Below, one piece after another: positions 45,431-55,645 of a DNA stretch of 64,000 nt. Made by a program: the position numbers and the translations under genes. Positions within the stretch are counted from its first letter, which is position 1. Each line of letters starts with the position of its first letter. Origin of the DNA: Toxorhynchites rutilus septentrionalis (Eukaryota > Arthropoda > Insecta > Diptera > Culicidae). The notes under the pieces were generated by a model that saw only the letters and a program-made list of their open reading frames with translations, was not told the DNA's origin and did no database searches. The stretch lies in assembly GCF_029784135.1 (NCBI RefSeq), contig NC_073746.1, positions 13,530,416 through 13,594,415 on the forward strand. The letters are read 5' to 3'.

Positions 45431-46190
45431 TGCAGTTATCTATTATCGGAACGGCCCTAGGTTGTAGTCTATTTCGGGAACTTCCAGAATAAACTGATCT
45501 TAGAAGCATTCAAGAAATAGTTTCTGCTTTGAAACATCGAGGGTTCTTCGATTTTTGTTTTTTTTTTTGACGATACGGGTAAGCAAGTACACAAAAGAGC
45601 AAAACAAATGGCTTCAATTATCAATAATTTAAACCGTTTACGAATTGGGGAATTGTACTGCATAGCAAATTAAACTAATCTTAGACTCTATTAGTATATA
45701 GACGTACTAAATTTCAGCCCTTCTGGTTATCTGAAACAAAAAAATCCAAACGATTCTTCATGAGCAAAGATGCCGCTCTGATATGAACCTAAGACAAGAC
45801 AGAATGAAGACTGAATGAGGAAAAAACAATTGTTTTCAGCAAGTTTTGATAACGATTCCAATTTTTTTTAAATAGCCAAATTCAAGAAACTTGAAACTAT
45901 TGTTGATTCATGCAGATAGAGAGTAGAACTTAAGATATCGCGTATACCCGTTTGAATAAAAAAATAGAATCAATATCGCATCAGTCACTAGAATAACGAT
46001 AATTCGGTTAATGTTATAATATTTGATTATAACGAGTAACTATGGAAAAGAACCGAGAACGAGATGTATAGATTACCATTCGAAATGGCACTGGCAGAGT
46101 AATAAATGATGAATTATAAAAAGTTCACATCGAATCCTAATTAGGATCAGTCAAAATCATGTTTCTCGACTGTGAGCATCTCATAGTCGT
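45431..46190. other. Unassigned AT-rich DNA
   Basis: No gene, RNA or repeat boundary recognised. Confidence 0.4.
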
Positions 46191-48600
46191 TTTCAATTGC
46201 TATCTAGATGCAAAGTTCTTCTAAATTTCTGTGTAACACGCTGGGCCAAGAAACACATCGCCCATTAGGCAGCACAAAACTTGAATTTTATCTCGCACTG
46301 ATGCTCTATTTTCTAACCCACACCACCTTACGCAGAGACAATACGCCCTCATCAACGTGTGATATACATTTTCCTCCGCGGAAAATGAAGAGAGACACCA
46401 AAGTTAAATTCATCGACGGCAGTAGCGGAAAACGGGAAAAGACACAATTTTCCACCGCAACTGTACCTTGCCACCCACGACATAACCGGTACACGACCGT
46501 CACGAACACGAGAGTATGTCCTCTGCTCTGCCCACTCTTCGCCATTCGCGTGGTGGGCTTCGAGATAGCGCCTTCGTGCGGCCTCGGTTTCCTAAATCCC
46601 GTTGCCCCAAAATGTGTGTATATATGCGAGGAATATCTAATTTTCCACTTTTCATTTTGCATATCGCTCGACACAGGCCGTCATTTTCCGCCATCCGAGC
46701 CCATGCCACACCAGTGCCTGAAATGGCTTCGCTGTCCACACAGCAAAAGTTCAAAATGGTGCGCAGTGCTGTGGTGGGAAATGCCATCATTTCTCAAAAG
46801 ATTCCAGGAAGAAGAATAAAAAACGCACAGCTCTCACTTTGCTATAGTCCAGCAAAAAAGCAAGGAAAAAAATTGGGAACGGAAAATGTGCTTTGCGGCG
46901 AAAGACATTAGCTGATGTTTTTTCCCTTCTCCGGTCGGTGTCACACAAAGTAGCGCAAGATCGAGAGAGAGAGAGAGCGGGAAAGCCAGCGAGAGAAATG
47001 GTACCCATTTGTTCCACGGGGATGTCCTGTTTTCGAAGAACAGGGGATCCCGTTACGGTGCGCGGGTGGCTTCAAATTCATTCCTCCGATATATCGTATA
47101 CACTCGCTTGGAAAATCATTATGACACACCAACAAGCCGAGAGCTACTGCTTTCGCTACTCGCACAAGGCCAGAACTTGAACCGGGAAGGGATGCGATGC
47201 CTGGCAGTGCCTTGCCCATCTTGCCCATAAAAGCAGTTTCGTTCTGTGTATGTCGCTCCCCCTCATCCCACACAGAGAGCCTCGCCGATTCGCATTTCGA
47301 TCGGGTGAACACGCCAAGGATACATGGGAGTATATATTTTCATTTTCGCTTTATTTTAACCCCTGCCACCATCACAACGCCTGTTTGCAAAACAAAAAAG
47401 AAAGGCAAGAGGGTGGCAGTTATAGAGAGACAGCGTGTGGCAGACGAGAGACAACGCTTTCCTCCCTTCGCCGCATTTCCCAAACCGCTTATCCCAAGTG
47501 CGCCGCACAAATGCTCGAACAGTACCTATTTCAGTATGCGATTGTTGTTTCCTTTTTGGAATCCCCCCCCTCCGAATGTTTCATCGCAAACGGGTGCCAC
47601 ATCACAGAAAAAGGACGACGCTTTCGGAGAGCGCACTTCGAAAGGATCGTTTTTATTTATTTCTCATGCGATAAAGTTCCATACATAAATCCATCCACAT
47701 AGAATCAGCAGAACCGTGTGTGCAATAGTTTCCAGTAACACTCCGGGGCCCTGTGCAGGAATCCCCCACCCACGAAATGCCACCAAAATCCTTCCTTCAC
47801 AGTACACAGCAGTGTCGCGCTGATGATACGGTTCAGGTTGTATGATGAACAACTTTGACTTCGATGGATGGAAGTAGGCTGCTTGCTTTCTTCGTGTGTT
47901 TGTGGGTATGTGTGTGTGTGGGTCCGTTGCTGGGCACAAGTTCACGCCTGTCGGCGGAAGAGGCTCTACACTCACTTCTGTATCGGCCGTTTCTGTTGCG
48001 CAGGTGGGACATTTTCGATGGATTGATATATACATACCGAAGGATCCTTGTGGACCACCTCTTCTTGTAGTAATAGCTGTCCCCCCGCAAGCTATTTTTG
48101 CCACTCGACGGGCTGCTGACGACGATGGTTAGAAAATTCAAGGAAAATTATTTGTTGCGATTAGTGCCAGTTTGGGTACAAAATTTTTCGGAAAAATGGA
48201 CAAGTGAAAGATGATTTCCACGTTTCTCCAAATTCCGCCAATATCTCACCTAGAGTACTCTTGATTATAAACAGCTGGGAAAGATCAATTTGAGTTCCCT
48301 TATCCCATTTCGATCGAATCGATTGCAAAATTGATGGATATATTCCTCTTTTTTCCGGCTTCCCGTGTTAATTCCGGCTATTTTTTGCAATGTACGCCTT
48401 TCGGTATTTCAATCAGATTCATTCACCTAGAGGTTTTTACATCCTTATTTTTAGTTTACAATACAAATGATTTCTAAACAATAATATGCATGAAAAAACA
48501 TGATTATTTTATTTATTTATAATGACTACATCCCAACTTTGAGAGATTAGATCTTTTTCGCTTTTTTTTTTTTGCCAATATACCCGTTCTCGAATTCCCG
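46191..48600. other. GC-richer host-like region
   Basis: From 46.2 to 48.15 kb composition shifts to GC-rich with GAGA (46961-46976), GT and CA runs. Frames up to 203 codons overlap on both strands and lack domain patterns. It resembles the 32.4-35.8 kb and 56-58.4 kb blocks and may be host regulatory or intronic DNA. 48.15-48.6 kb is AT-rich. Confidence 0.45.
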
Positions 48601-48623
48601 ACCGCCAAGTCCTGTTCCATATA

Positions 48624-49928
48624 AAGGGTGTGTCACATCAAATTGCATCACGGAAAAAACGCTGTAGAAATTTAATTTTTTGGAATTATATCTTCAGCTT
48701 TCGCTTATAATCAGATAACAGTGTATAGATCACGTTGGCCATGCTTCACTGTCAATTTTTCGTAAATTTGAAAAAATTTCGTCGAACGAAAAAGAGCGTC
48801 GTGAATTAATCCTGCGCACTCATTTCGAGAATTCGGAGTTGTCACATCGGGACATCGGTAAGATGCTGGGAATCGTCCAATCCACGGTCAGCAGAGTACT
48901 AAAACGATACTTCGAGAACCTAACCATCGACCGGAAGGTGAAGAACGGCAAAAATGGATGCTCCGTCAGTGAAAAAGATCATAAGCGCGTAGTTAAGCAG
49001 TTTAGACGTGATCCGAGAAGTTCGGTCCGGGATGTCGCCAATAAGCTGAATTTGTCAAGTCCATTCGTCCAGCGGACCAAGCAGCGGGAGGGCCTGCGTA
49101 CATACAAGGTTCAGAAGGCTCCTAACCGCGACGAAAGGCAAAACATGGTGGGGAAGACGCGAGCCCGGAAGCTGTACACCGAAATGCTGACGAAGCCGCA
49201 TTGCCTGGTAATGGACGACGAAACCTACCTCAAAGCGGACTTTCGTCAGCTGCCGGGCCTGTTGTTCTTCTCCACAGAGGACAAATTCAGCGTTCCGGAG
49301 GAGATTCGCAAGCAGAAACTATCCAAGTTTGCCAAAAAGTACATGGAGTGGCAAGCGATCTGCTCTTGCGGAAAGCGGAGCGCCCCCTTCGTGATGACCG
49401 GCACGGTAAACGGGCAGGATTACCTTAAGGAGTGCCTACAGAAGCGCTTACTACCACTATTGAAGCAGCACGAGGGCCCGACCATCTTATTTCAAATTAG
49501 CGGATCTCGCTTCGTGCCACTATTCAAAGGACGTGTTGGAGTGGTACGAAGCCAACGGGGTCACCTTCGTGCCAAAGGAAATGAACCCGCCCAACGCGCC
49601 GGAGCTTCGCCCAATAGAGAAATATTGGGCGATTATGAAGCAGGCCCTCCGGAAGAACCCAAAAGTTGTCAAATCGGAGGCGGACTTCAAGAGAAAATGG
49701 ATTTCTGTTCAAAAAAAACTACAACCTAACGTTGTACAGAACCTTATGGACGGGGTAAAGAGGAAGGTGCGAGCATACGGGCTTGGGCTCGAAGTATGAA
49801 TAAAAAGAAAATGCCAAAAGTTCTTTAATAGTTTTTATTTTACTGTCTAAAATTCTCAAAAGAATCGGTCTACTGGGCGAATTTCTACAGCGTTTTTTCC
49901 GTGATGCAATTTGATGTGACACACCCTT
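48624..49928 (+). mobile_element. DD37E (ITm) transposon, copy 2, long TIRs
   Basis: 1,305 bp flanked by TA (48622-48623 and 49929-49930). Both ends read inward AAGGGTGTGTCACATCAAAT, then TGCATCACGGAAAAAACGCT, then GTAGAAATT; the TIRs are identical for nearly 50 bp. Such intact long TIRs suggest a relatively recent insertion. The TIR differs from that of copy 1, so the two belong to different subfamilies. It abuts a Tigger-type end at 49933. Confidence 0.9.
48771..49798 (+). pseudogene. DD37E transposase, nearly intact
   Basis: Conserved reading begins SSNEKERRELILRTHFENSE near 48780. The position expected for the initiator Met holds TCG, so the start codon seems lost (inference); the next Met is KMLGIV. 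HTHs: SHRDIGKMLGIVQSTVSRVL and VRDVANKLNLSSPFVQRTKQ. Catalytic regions: MDDETYL (from 49211), then, after a single frameshift between about 49480 and 49503, DLASCHYSKDVLEWYEANGV with the second Asp at 49503-49505, and the Glu of PIEKYWAI at 49617-49619. Thirty-seven residues lie between them. The shifted frame stays open to the stop at 49796-49798 (ends GLGLEV). Defects are few: lost start and one frameshift that also replaces the FWP preceding the Asp. Confidence 0.9.
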
Positions 49929-49932
49929 TAAT

Positions 49933-49989
49933 ACAGGTCGGACTCGATTATCCGGAGTATTGATTTTTTTTCACTCCGGATAATCGAGT
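49933..49989 (+). mobile_element. Tigger-type MITE end with perfect hairpin
   Basis: CAGGTCGGACTCGATTATCC starts at 49934 after TA. ACTCGATTATCCGGAGT (49942-49958) pairs perfectly with ACTCCGGATAATCGAGT (49973-49989) across a 14-nt T-rich loop. It may be a miniature fold-back or one end of a larger element. Confidence 0.5.
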
Positions 49990-50049
49990 AAAAAAAACAA
50001 TTTTCTCTCGGTGAACATAATATAATAATGATTTGCACTTAATTATTAA

Positions 50050-50401
50050 ACGATTTTATCTAGGTTGACCCGTTTGTATGTTTGTGACTTTGTAACTTCA
50101 TCTGTAGCGCTGTACCACATTAATAGAAATTTAACCACCTTCCTGTTGATCGATTGATCTGAAATATAGAACTCATCTTTATCTCTGGTGTCATTATGAA
50201 GCTGCGTATTCTGTAATCTTAAAAATCCAAGATGGCGGCCGCTACAAAATGACGGATTACACATTTTCTCAGAACCTCATCAATATGTATATCAAAGGAA
50301 ATGGATTGACTAGTAGAATACAGTTATTCATGAAAAATGTATCCAAATCGGCTACCACCACAAAATGGCGCCATATATATTTTTTGACGTAGAACTACGT
50401 C
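50050..50401 (-). repeat. Minisatellite-associated repeat, copy 1
   Basis: Contains the leader GTTGACCCGTTTGTATGTTT, then CACATTAATAGA, then CCTGTTGATCGATTGATCTG, followed by one to two minus-strand units of the 130-bp minisatellite. It ends in the palindrome GACGTAGAACTACGTC (50386-50401). The leader recurs at 51890-52030. Confidence 0.65.
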
Positions 50402-51698
50402 TTTCATTAAGGGTGCCAAATCAGAGAACAGGTCACGTTTTTATGAAATAAAGCTAATGTTAATAACTATTTTTGCTGCGAGCGGATTTTGGCGATTTAC
50501 ATACCAAACGAATCGTAAATTCCCTAAGATTTGTTTGATATGCTATAAATTGATGAAAATTGGAAGCATTCCAATTTCCTCATACATTTGTTCTGTCCAC
50601 TCGTGTGCTTTCCCGAACAAAGCTGTCAATAACGAGCAACTTATCGACGAGCAACGAAGGGGAAACCGTTAGATGTAAAGTCTCCACGAACAAAGGAAAA
50701 GAACGAAGGGGAATATTTACCTAGACTATAAACAGTTGATCTCGCTGAGGCAAACTTTCATTCTTCGTGAGGAAATCGACTGAACAACATCGTTGCTGGG
50801 CGAGCTGGACGGCTGAGCTAATCTAGACTGGCAATATCGACAGAAAGGGCTTCTGTTGGGAAATGGAGATAAGTTGCTTCAAGCCATCGATATATGGATA
50901 TTTGTGTGCGTACGTTCGTGCTTCATAACCCGTACGTAAAAATAGTGCATTTTCGCTACGCTGAAACTCCATTGGTATCTGCTCCCGTGTGCTCTGTAAC
51001 GATGCAACAATCGCCTATTTTTTATGCTATGATTGACGATTGTTTGGTGTTGCAAATTATTAGCGGGTGGGAAATATTTGTGCAAGGATATTAGTAATGA
51101 ATTTCTGCTGAGTCAAATATTCAGCCTTTTTCCAAGCAGTTAACATTGTTTGTTCTCTGTCATCATAAAGGCTTCGTTGGTGCCTTTGACACTGCATCAA
51201 TGCATTGATCTGACGCTATGGTGAAGCAGGTGTTAAGGTTGTGCACCAAAAAATATTTGAGGAATACCAAGTTATTCAATAAGTTATAATAAGTTATTAA
51301 TTTATTTGGGTTCGCGTGCCAGTCGCAAAACTGCTTTCAACTAGGATTGCATTAGCGCTAATGTTGGTTATAATGAAGTAGTGCTACTTTTTTCGAGGTT
51401 GTTGAGATTAACATATAGAATTTATTTTGTCACCAAGAAAGTAAATGTCGTTCTGGAAATTTGTATGTGATTTGGTTTTGCTTACCAGTAGCAAAACTTT
51501 CTCCACTAAGGATGACAACTGCGCTTATCTCGAGCGTATATTGTTCTGCGAGTACAAGAATGAATCATCAAACAATTATCGTCAAATGATTCTACAACTA
51601 AAAACATTTCAGGGCGACCAAACTGGTAGAATGGTTATTTCAAAATTAGCATTATAAAATAATATCCGCAATTATAAACAAGCGACTTGAATAAAACT
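50402..51698. other. Unassigned repeat-like DNA between two GTAGTTCTAC palindromes
   Basis: Bounded by GACGTAGAACTACGTC at 50386 and GCGTAGTTCTACGTC near 51702. Starts TTTCATTAAGGGTGCCAAAT. The sequence looks like an interspersed mosquito repeat but no ORF, TIR or class could be assigned; small frames (66-72 codons) lack domains. Confidence 0.4.
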
Positions 51699-52169
51699 AC
51701 AGCGTAGTTCTACGTCAACAATGCGGTCGTGCCTTGAGCAAAACCACCTCTAATTTTTTCGAAACCTCATCAATATGGGCATCACAAGAAAGTTCTCGAC
51801 TAGTAGAACATAGCAGATCATGGAAAATTCAATTTTAAGATGGCCGCAGTATCCAAACAACTAATTATGTTTTTAAAAGAGTTCATTCAGCTTGACCTGT
51901 TTGTATGTACGTTTGTATGTTTGTAAGATTTTTCCACATTAATAGACCCCGTTCCTGTTGACTGATTGATCTGAATTTTTGAACATACCTTTTATTCTAC
52001 TGTCATAATAAACCTGCGTATTCCATGATTTTGAAAAATTCAATTTGGCCGCCGCTAAAAAATGGCTGAATGGCTTGACTTGGAGAATACACTACACTAC
52101 GAACAACATAAATTCGAAAAGGTCGCCGCCACAAAATTTTTGACTGTATTTTTTGCAATCCTCACAATA
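51699..52169 (-). repeat. Minisatellite-associated repeat, copy 2
   Basis: Minus-strand units of the minisatellite plus the leader AGCTTGACCTGTTTGTATGT, then CACATTAATAGAC, then TTCCTGTTGACTGATTGATC, as in copy 1. It is interrupted at 52170 by a MITE and resumes at 52610. Confidence 0.65.
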
Positions 52170-52607
52170 CAGGTAAACTTCGATATAACGTACATTTCAC
52201 TTTCAAAATTGTACGTTGTATCGAATTGTACGTTATATCGAAACATAATAAAGTACTCACAAACGTAGTCTAGAATACATTATTGTGTTGCTGTTTTAGT
52301 AAAGTCAATGAATAACTTCAATCAGAAGACGAAGCCAGCCTTTCTCGTGATGTTTCCCTTCGTACTGTTGATTAAAGCTTCATTCATTTAGAATCCGGAA
52401 TCACAAAATCAGCTGTATTTCGGAATTGATTGAAGGTACAAAACTTATTTTAGCATCACAATACAGATAATTAATTGTTTTATCAGAAAACAAATATTGA
52501 AAAAAAATTTCCTTTACACTTTGGAAATGTGTACGTTATATCGAGGTAAAATGTACGTTATATCGAGTGACGTTATATCGAGGGTACGTTATATCGAAGT
52601 TTCCCTG
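52170..52607 (+). mobile_element. MITE copy C, CAGGTAAACTTCGATATAAC family
   Basis: 438 bp, TA on both sides (52168-52169 and 52608-52609). Same TIRs as copies A and B, and the fullest version of the 'ACGTTATATCGA' subterminal repeats (four at the right). Removal restores CCTCACAATATTGGTATCAA, matching the minisatellite in reverse. Confidence 0.85.
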
Positions 52608-52609
52608 TA

Positions 52610-53060
52610 TTGGTATCAAATGAAATGATTTGACTAATAGAATACAGTATATCATAAAAATATTCCGAAGAAAATTAGGTAAGAAATAAACGTTGGATTT
52701 CTATTATCCACAGTGAGTTGTTTAATCTTATACTCCACGATTTTATTTTAGTCTCATCATTGTCCTAGATTAATGAAGGAACGGATGTGATAACTACTAA
52801 CTGCTACTTGTCTAATTATTTTTTAGCTTTTAGTACATTAAACCGTTTAACTTAAAAAGTTTTGTTTTTTACTTAATTTTATTTTCTAGTTTTTAGTAAA
52901 TTATCTGTATCATTAGTATACTTCTCTACATAAAAACCATACAAAAAATGTTTTTTTTAAATTTTTATTTCTTACCCAACTTTCTTCGGAATATTTTGAT
53001 GATGTACTGTATTCTATTAGTCAAATCATTTCATTTGATACCAATATTGAGGGGATTGCA
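52610..53060. repeat. Large inverted repeat of minisatellite sequence
   Basis: Left arm 52610-52700 (TTGGTATCAAATGAAATGAT ... ATTCCGAAGAAAATTAGGTA) pairs with the right arm 52965-53055 (TTACCCAACTTTCTTCGGAA ... ATCATTTCATTTGATACCAA), with about 265 bp of AT-rich spacer. The minisatellite orientation switches from minus to plus here. Confidence 0.75.
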
Positions 53061-53768
53061 AAAATGTTTATCTGTGAACTGCGGTCATCTTGGATTGAGA
53101 TTTTTCATGATCTACTGTGTTCTACCAGTCGAGCACTTTCACTTGATACCCATATTAATGGAGCTTTGAAAAAAAATATAGCGCCATTTTGTGATGGCGG
53201 CCATTTTGGATTCGCATTTTTCATAAATAACTGTGTTCTACTAGCCCTTTCATTTGATACCCATATAGATGGGGTTCTGAGACACTATGTAATCCGCCAT
53301 TTTGCAGTGGCCGTCATATTGGATTTGCATTTTTCATAAATAACTGTATTCTACTAGTCAAGCCTTTTCATTTTATACCCATATTGATGGGGTTTTGAAA
53401 AAAAATATATATGGCGCCATCTTGTGGTGGTGGCCATTTTGGATTTGCAGTTTTCATAAATAACTGTTTTCATAAATAACTTCTACTAGACAAGCCCTTT
53501 CGTTTAATACCCATATTGATGGGGTTCTAAGAAAATATAACATCCGCCATTTTGTAGTGGCCGCCATCTTGGATTTGCATTTTTCATAAATAACTGTATT
53601 CTACTAGTCAAGCCCTTTCATTTGATACCCATATTGATGGGGTTGTGAAAAAAATATATATGGCGCCATCTTGTGGTGGTGGCCATTTTGGATTTGCATT
53701 TTTCATAAATAACTGTGTTCTACTAGTCAAACCCTTTCGTTTCATACCCATATTGATGGGGTTCTGAG
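52965..53768 (+). repeat. ~130-bp minisatellite array, plus orientation
   Basis: About six tandem units with GTTCTACTAGTCAAGCCCTT, then GATACCCATATTGATGGGGT, then GGCGGCCATTTTGGATTTG. Unit-to-unit similarity is higher than in the 3-4 kb array. The array resumes at 54285-54330 after a hAT MITE. Confidence 0.85.
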
Positions 53769-54276
53769 CAGTCTTCAGAATTCAACTCGGTGCTGATGCG
53801 CAACAAGATTTTTGTACCCAGTTGAGCTCCCACTCCGTGTTTGCACTTGCGCTCTGGCAAATGAGCACAGATTTGCGTCGAGTGTTCAGCTGAGATTTAC
53901 ACCCAGTGCTTTCGCCGTATTTCTATGCTTTGCGCTTGAATCTGGATTGCTCTCTCTGTTGAGATATTTTTCTTCACACAAGCGTATACGGTTCAAATGA
54001 GGGCGCGCTGTTGTTTTTATGCTTTGCTTAGAACGAACGAAGACAAAGCGGGCGCTAGAATTTGATGTGTATGTGTGTGTGTGTGTATAGAATGAGACGC
54101 GCATCACACAAGTGAGAAGCAAGTTAGTATCTGAGTTCTGTGCCGGGTACATTTTGCGCTGTCGTGCTTATGAATTTTGTGCGCTTCGCACCAAGAGAGA
54201 ACACAAGTGTTCTTTGAGCCGGCGCTGATGAAAATTCAACTCAAAAGCACCGCTGGGTTTGGTTTTCTGAAGACTG
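53769..54276. mobile_element. hAT MITE with perfect 8-bp duplication
   Basis: 508 bp. Ends CAGTCTTCAGAATTCAAC and, inward, CAGTCTTCAGAAAACCAA. Flanks GTTCTGAG at 53761-53768 and 54277-54284 are identical. The interior is GC-rich with GTGT and GCGCTT words and no transposase. Inserted in the minisatellite. Confidence 0.85.
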
Positions 54277-54344
54277 GTTCTGAGAAAATATAAAATCCGC
54301 CATTTTGTAGTGGCCGGCTAAAATTCGATACATGATAAACTTTT

Positions 54345-54737
54345 TCTTTTATAAAGCCGAAAATGCAAGCCAGGCCGCTGAAATTGTGAATGGATACTGC
54401 AACAGTATAATACGTGCAATTAATTTTTTTAATTTTTTTTCAGCGCAATACATTGAATTATGATGTCTACTGTCAAGAAATGGACCGTTTGAAGCTAGCG
54501 GTTGACCAGAAACGTCCAGAATTGACCAACAGAAGTGGCGTTGTGTTCCATCAGGACAACGCAAGGCCGCACAACTCCGGAAGCTTGGTTGGGATGTTTT
54601 AATGCATCCACAATATAATCCGCACCTGACACCAAGCGATTATCATCTTTTTCCCGCATTACAAAACTTCCAGAGTGATCAAAAATTGGGATTAAGAGAA
54701 GATTGTAAAAATCTATTGCTAGAGACAATATCCCAAT
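54345..54737 (+). pseudogene. Mariner transposase C-terminal half
   Basis: From about 54437 the frame reads NTLNYDVYCQEMDRLKLAVD, then VVFHQDNARPH with the second catalytic Asp. After a frame change it continues RKLGWDVLMHPQYNPHLTPS, then DYHLFPALQNF with the third Asp, and DCKNLLLE. Between the two Asp codons there are 80 nt instead of the 102 expected for D34D, so a 22-nt deletion caused the frameshift and a stop at 54599-54601. This fragment belongs to the same broad mariner group as 7803-8360 but is not demonstrably from the same copy. The N-terminal half and TIRs are missing. Confidence 0.85.
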
Positions 54738-54835
54738 ATTGAGCTTGAGCTTGGAGTCTGAGCTTGGGTAGACTGTACAATTCGTAGCTGCTCTCCGTGA
54801 TTGACCTGAACCAACCAAATTGCACAAAGAACACA
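54738..54835 (+). repeat. SINE-like repeat tail
   Basis: GAGCTTGGGTAGACTGTACA, then CTCCGTGATTGACCTGAACC, matching 41733-41815. Class uncertain. Confidence 0.5.
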
Positions 54836-54896
54836 CATAATGACGCTTGGGTCTAGCAAATCATTCTCGTTGTGCAATTTTCGGTGATTCGAGCTT

Positions 54897-55100
54897 TAAA
54901 TGGCCAATAACGACGCCGGCCACGTCCTTACAGTTACCAGGGGAAGGGAATGGATGTTAGTATGATAATCGCCGCCCGAAGGCCAGGAGGGGCACCTCTA
55001 TAGCGTTTATCATGGGAGGGATAGTTGCCTAGCGATTATCATGGGAGGGATAGTTGTTAGTGGGCAGAGGAAAGAATCAGGATTCATTGTGATAAGTGAT
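54897..55100 (+). repeat. Interspersed repeat 'Y' (relative at 61397-61590)
   Basis: Shares GGCCAATAACGACGCCGGCC, CCTTACAGTTACCAGGGGAA, then ATGTTAGTATGATAATCGCC and GGGAGGGATAGTTGTTAGTG with 61397-61590. Within this copy TAGCGATTATCATGGGAGGG is partly duplicated. No ORF. Confidence 0.65.
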
Positions 55101-55194
55101 GTGATTATGTAAACGCTAACTATCGACCACTCGACGAAACAAAAATCTGAAAATCTCATTTGCAAACAAAAAAATCTAAACACGCGGCAAAGAT

Positions 55195-55510
55195 TATCTT
55201 TAAGTATCCTGAGAAGGAAAACCTGTAAAATTGAAACGCGTCGACGAAGAGTTACCAGTGGGAAACCTGACAAGGTAATTGCCGAAACTCATCTCAGGGC
55301 AATCGTCCCGACGAAATGTTCCGTATTTTTTTGGTAAACCTGAGAAGGTCACCGAGAAAACTTCCTAAGAAACAATCGTACTCTGTATCGAACTTCAATC
55401 GCGGTGACGAAGAGCTATCTTTGGGAAACCTAAGAAGGTCACAAAAAAAAACTTTTCCGGAAACAATCGTCCCGGCGATATTCTCCGTTATTCATCGCGG
55501 ACACTTTTAC
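55195..55510 (+). repeat. ~163-bp direct repeats 'GACGAAGAG'
   Basis: Two to three diverged units carry GACGAAGAGYTAYC, then GGGAAACCTRASAAGG, then CAATCGTCCCGRCGA. A 109-codon frame at 55316-55645 runs through them and is repeat, not protein. Could be the 5' region of an unidentified retroelement. Confidence 0.5.
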
Positions 55511-55645
55511 GCCGGTTTGATTGGTCCCAGAGGAGTTCTACCCTCCCCCAGGCTACCGAAAGACAACTCTGCGGCATTGCGATTAGAAATATATTTGCTA
55601 CGGCGAAGAGCCAATCATACAGATCGATATATTCCGTTAAATTGA

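Noticed and set aside
46208..46819. 203-codon plus-strand frame
   Set aside because: Six-frame openness with no recognisable domain or start context; composition effect.
55316..55645. 109-codon frame
   Set aside because: Translation of ~163-bp direct repeats.
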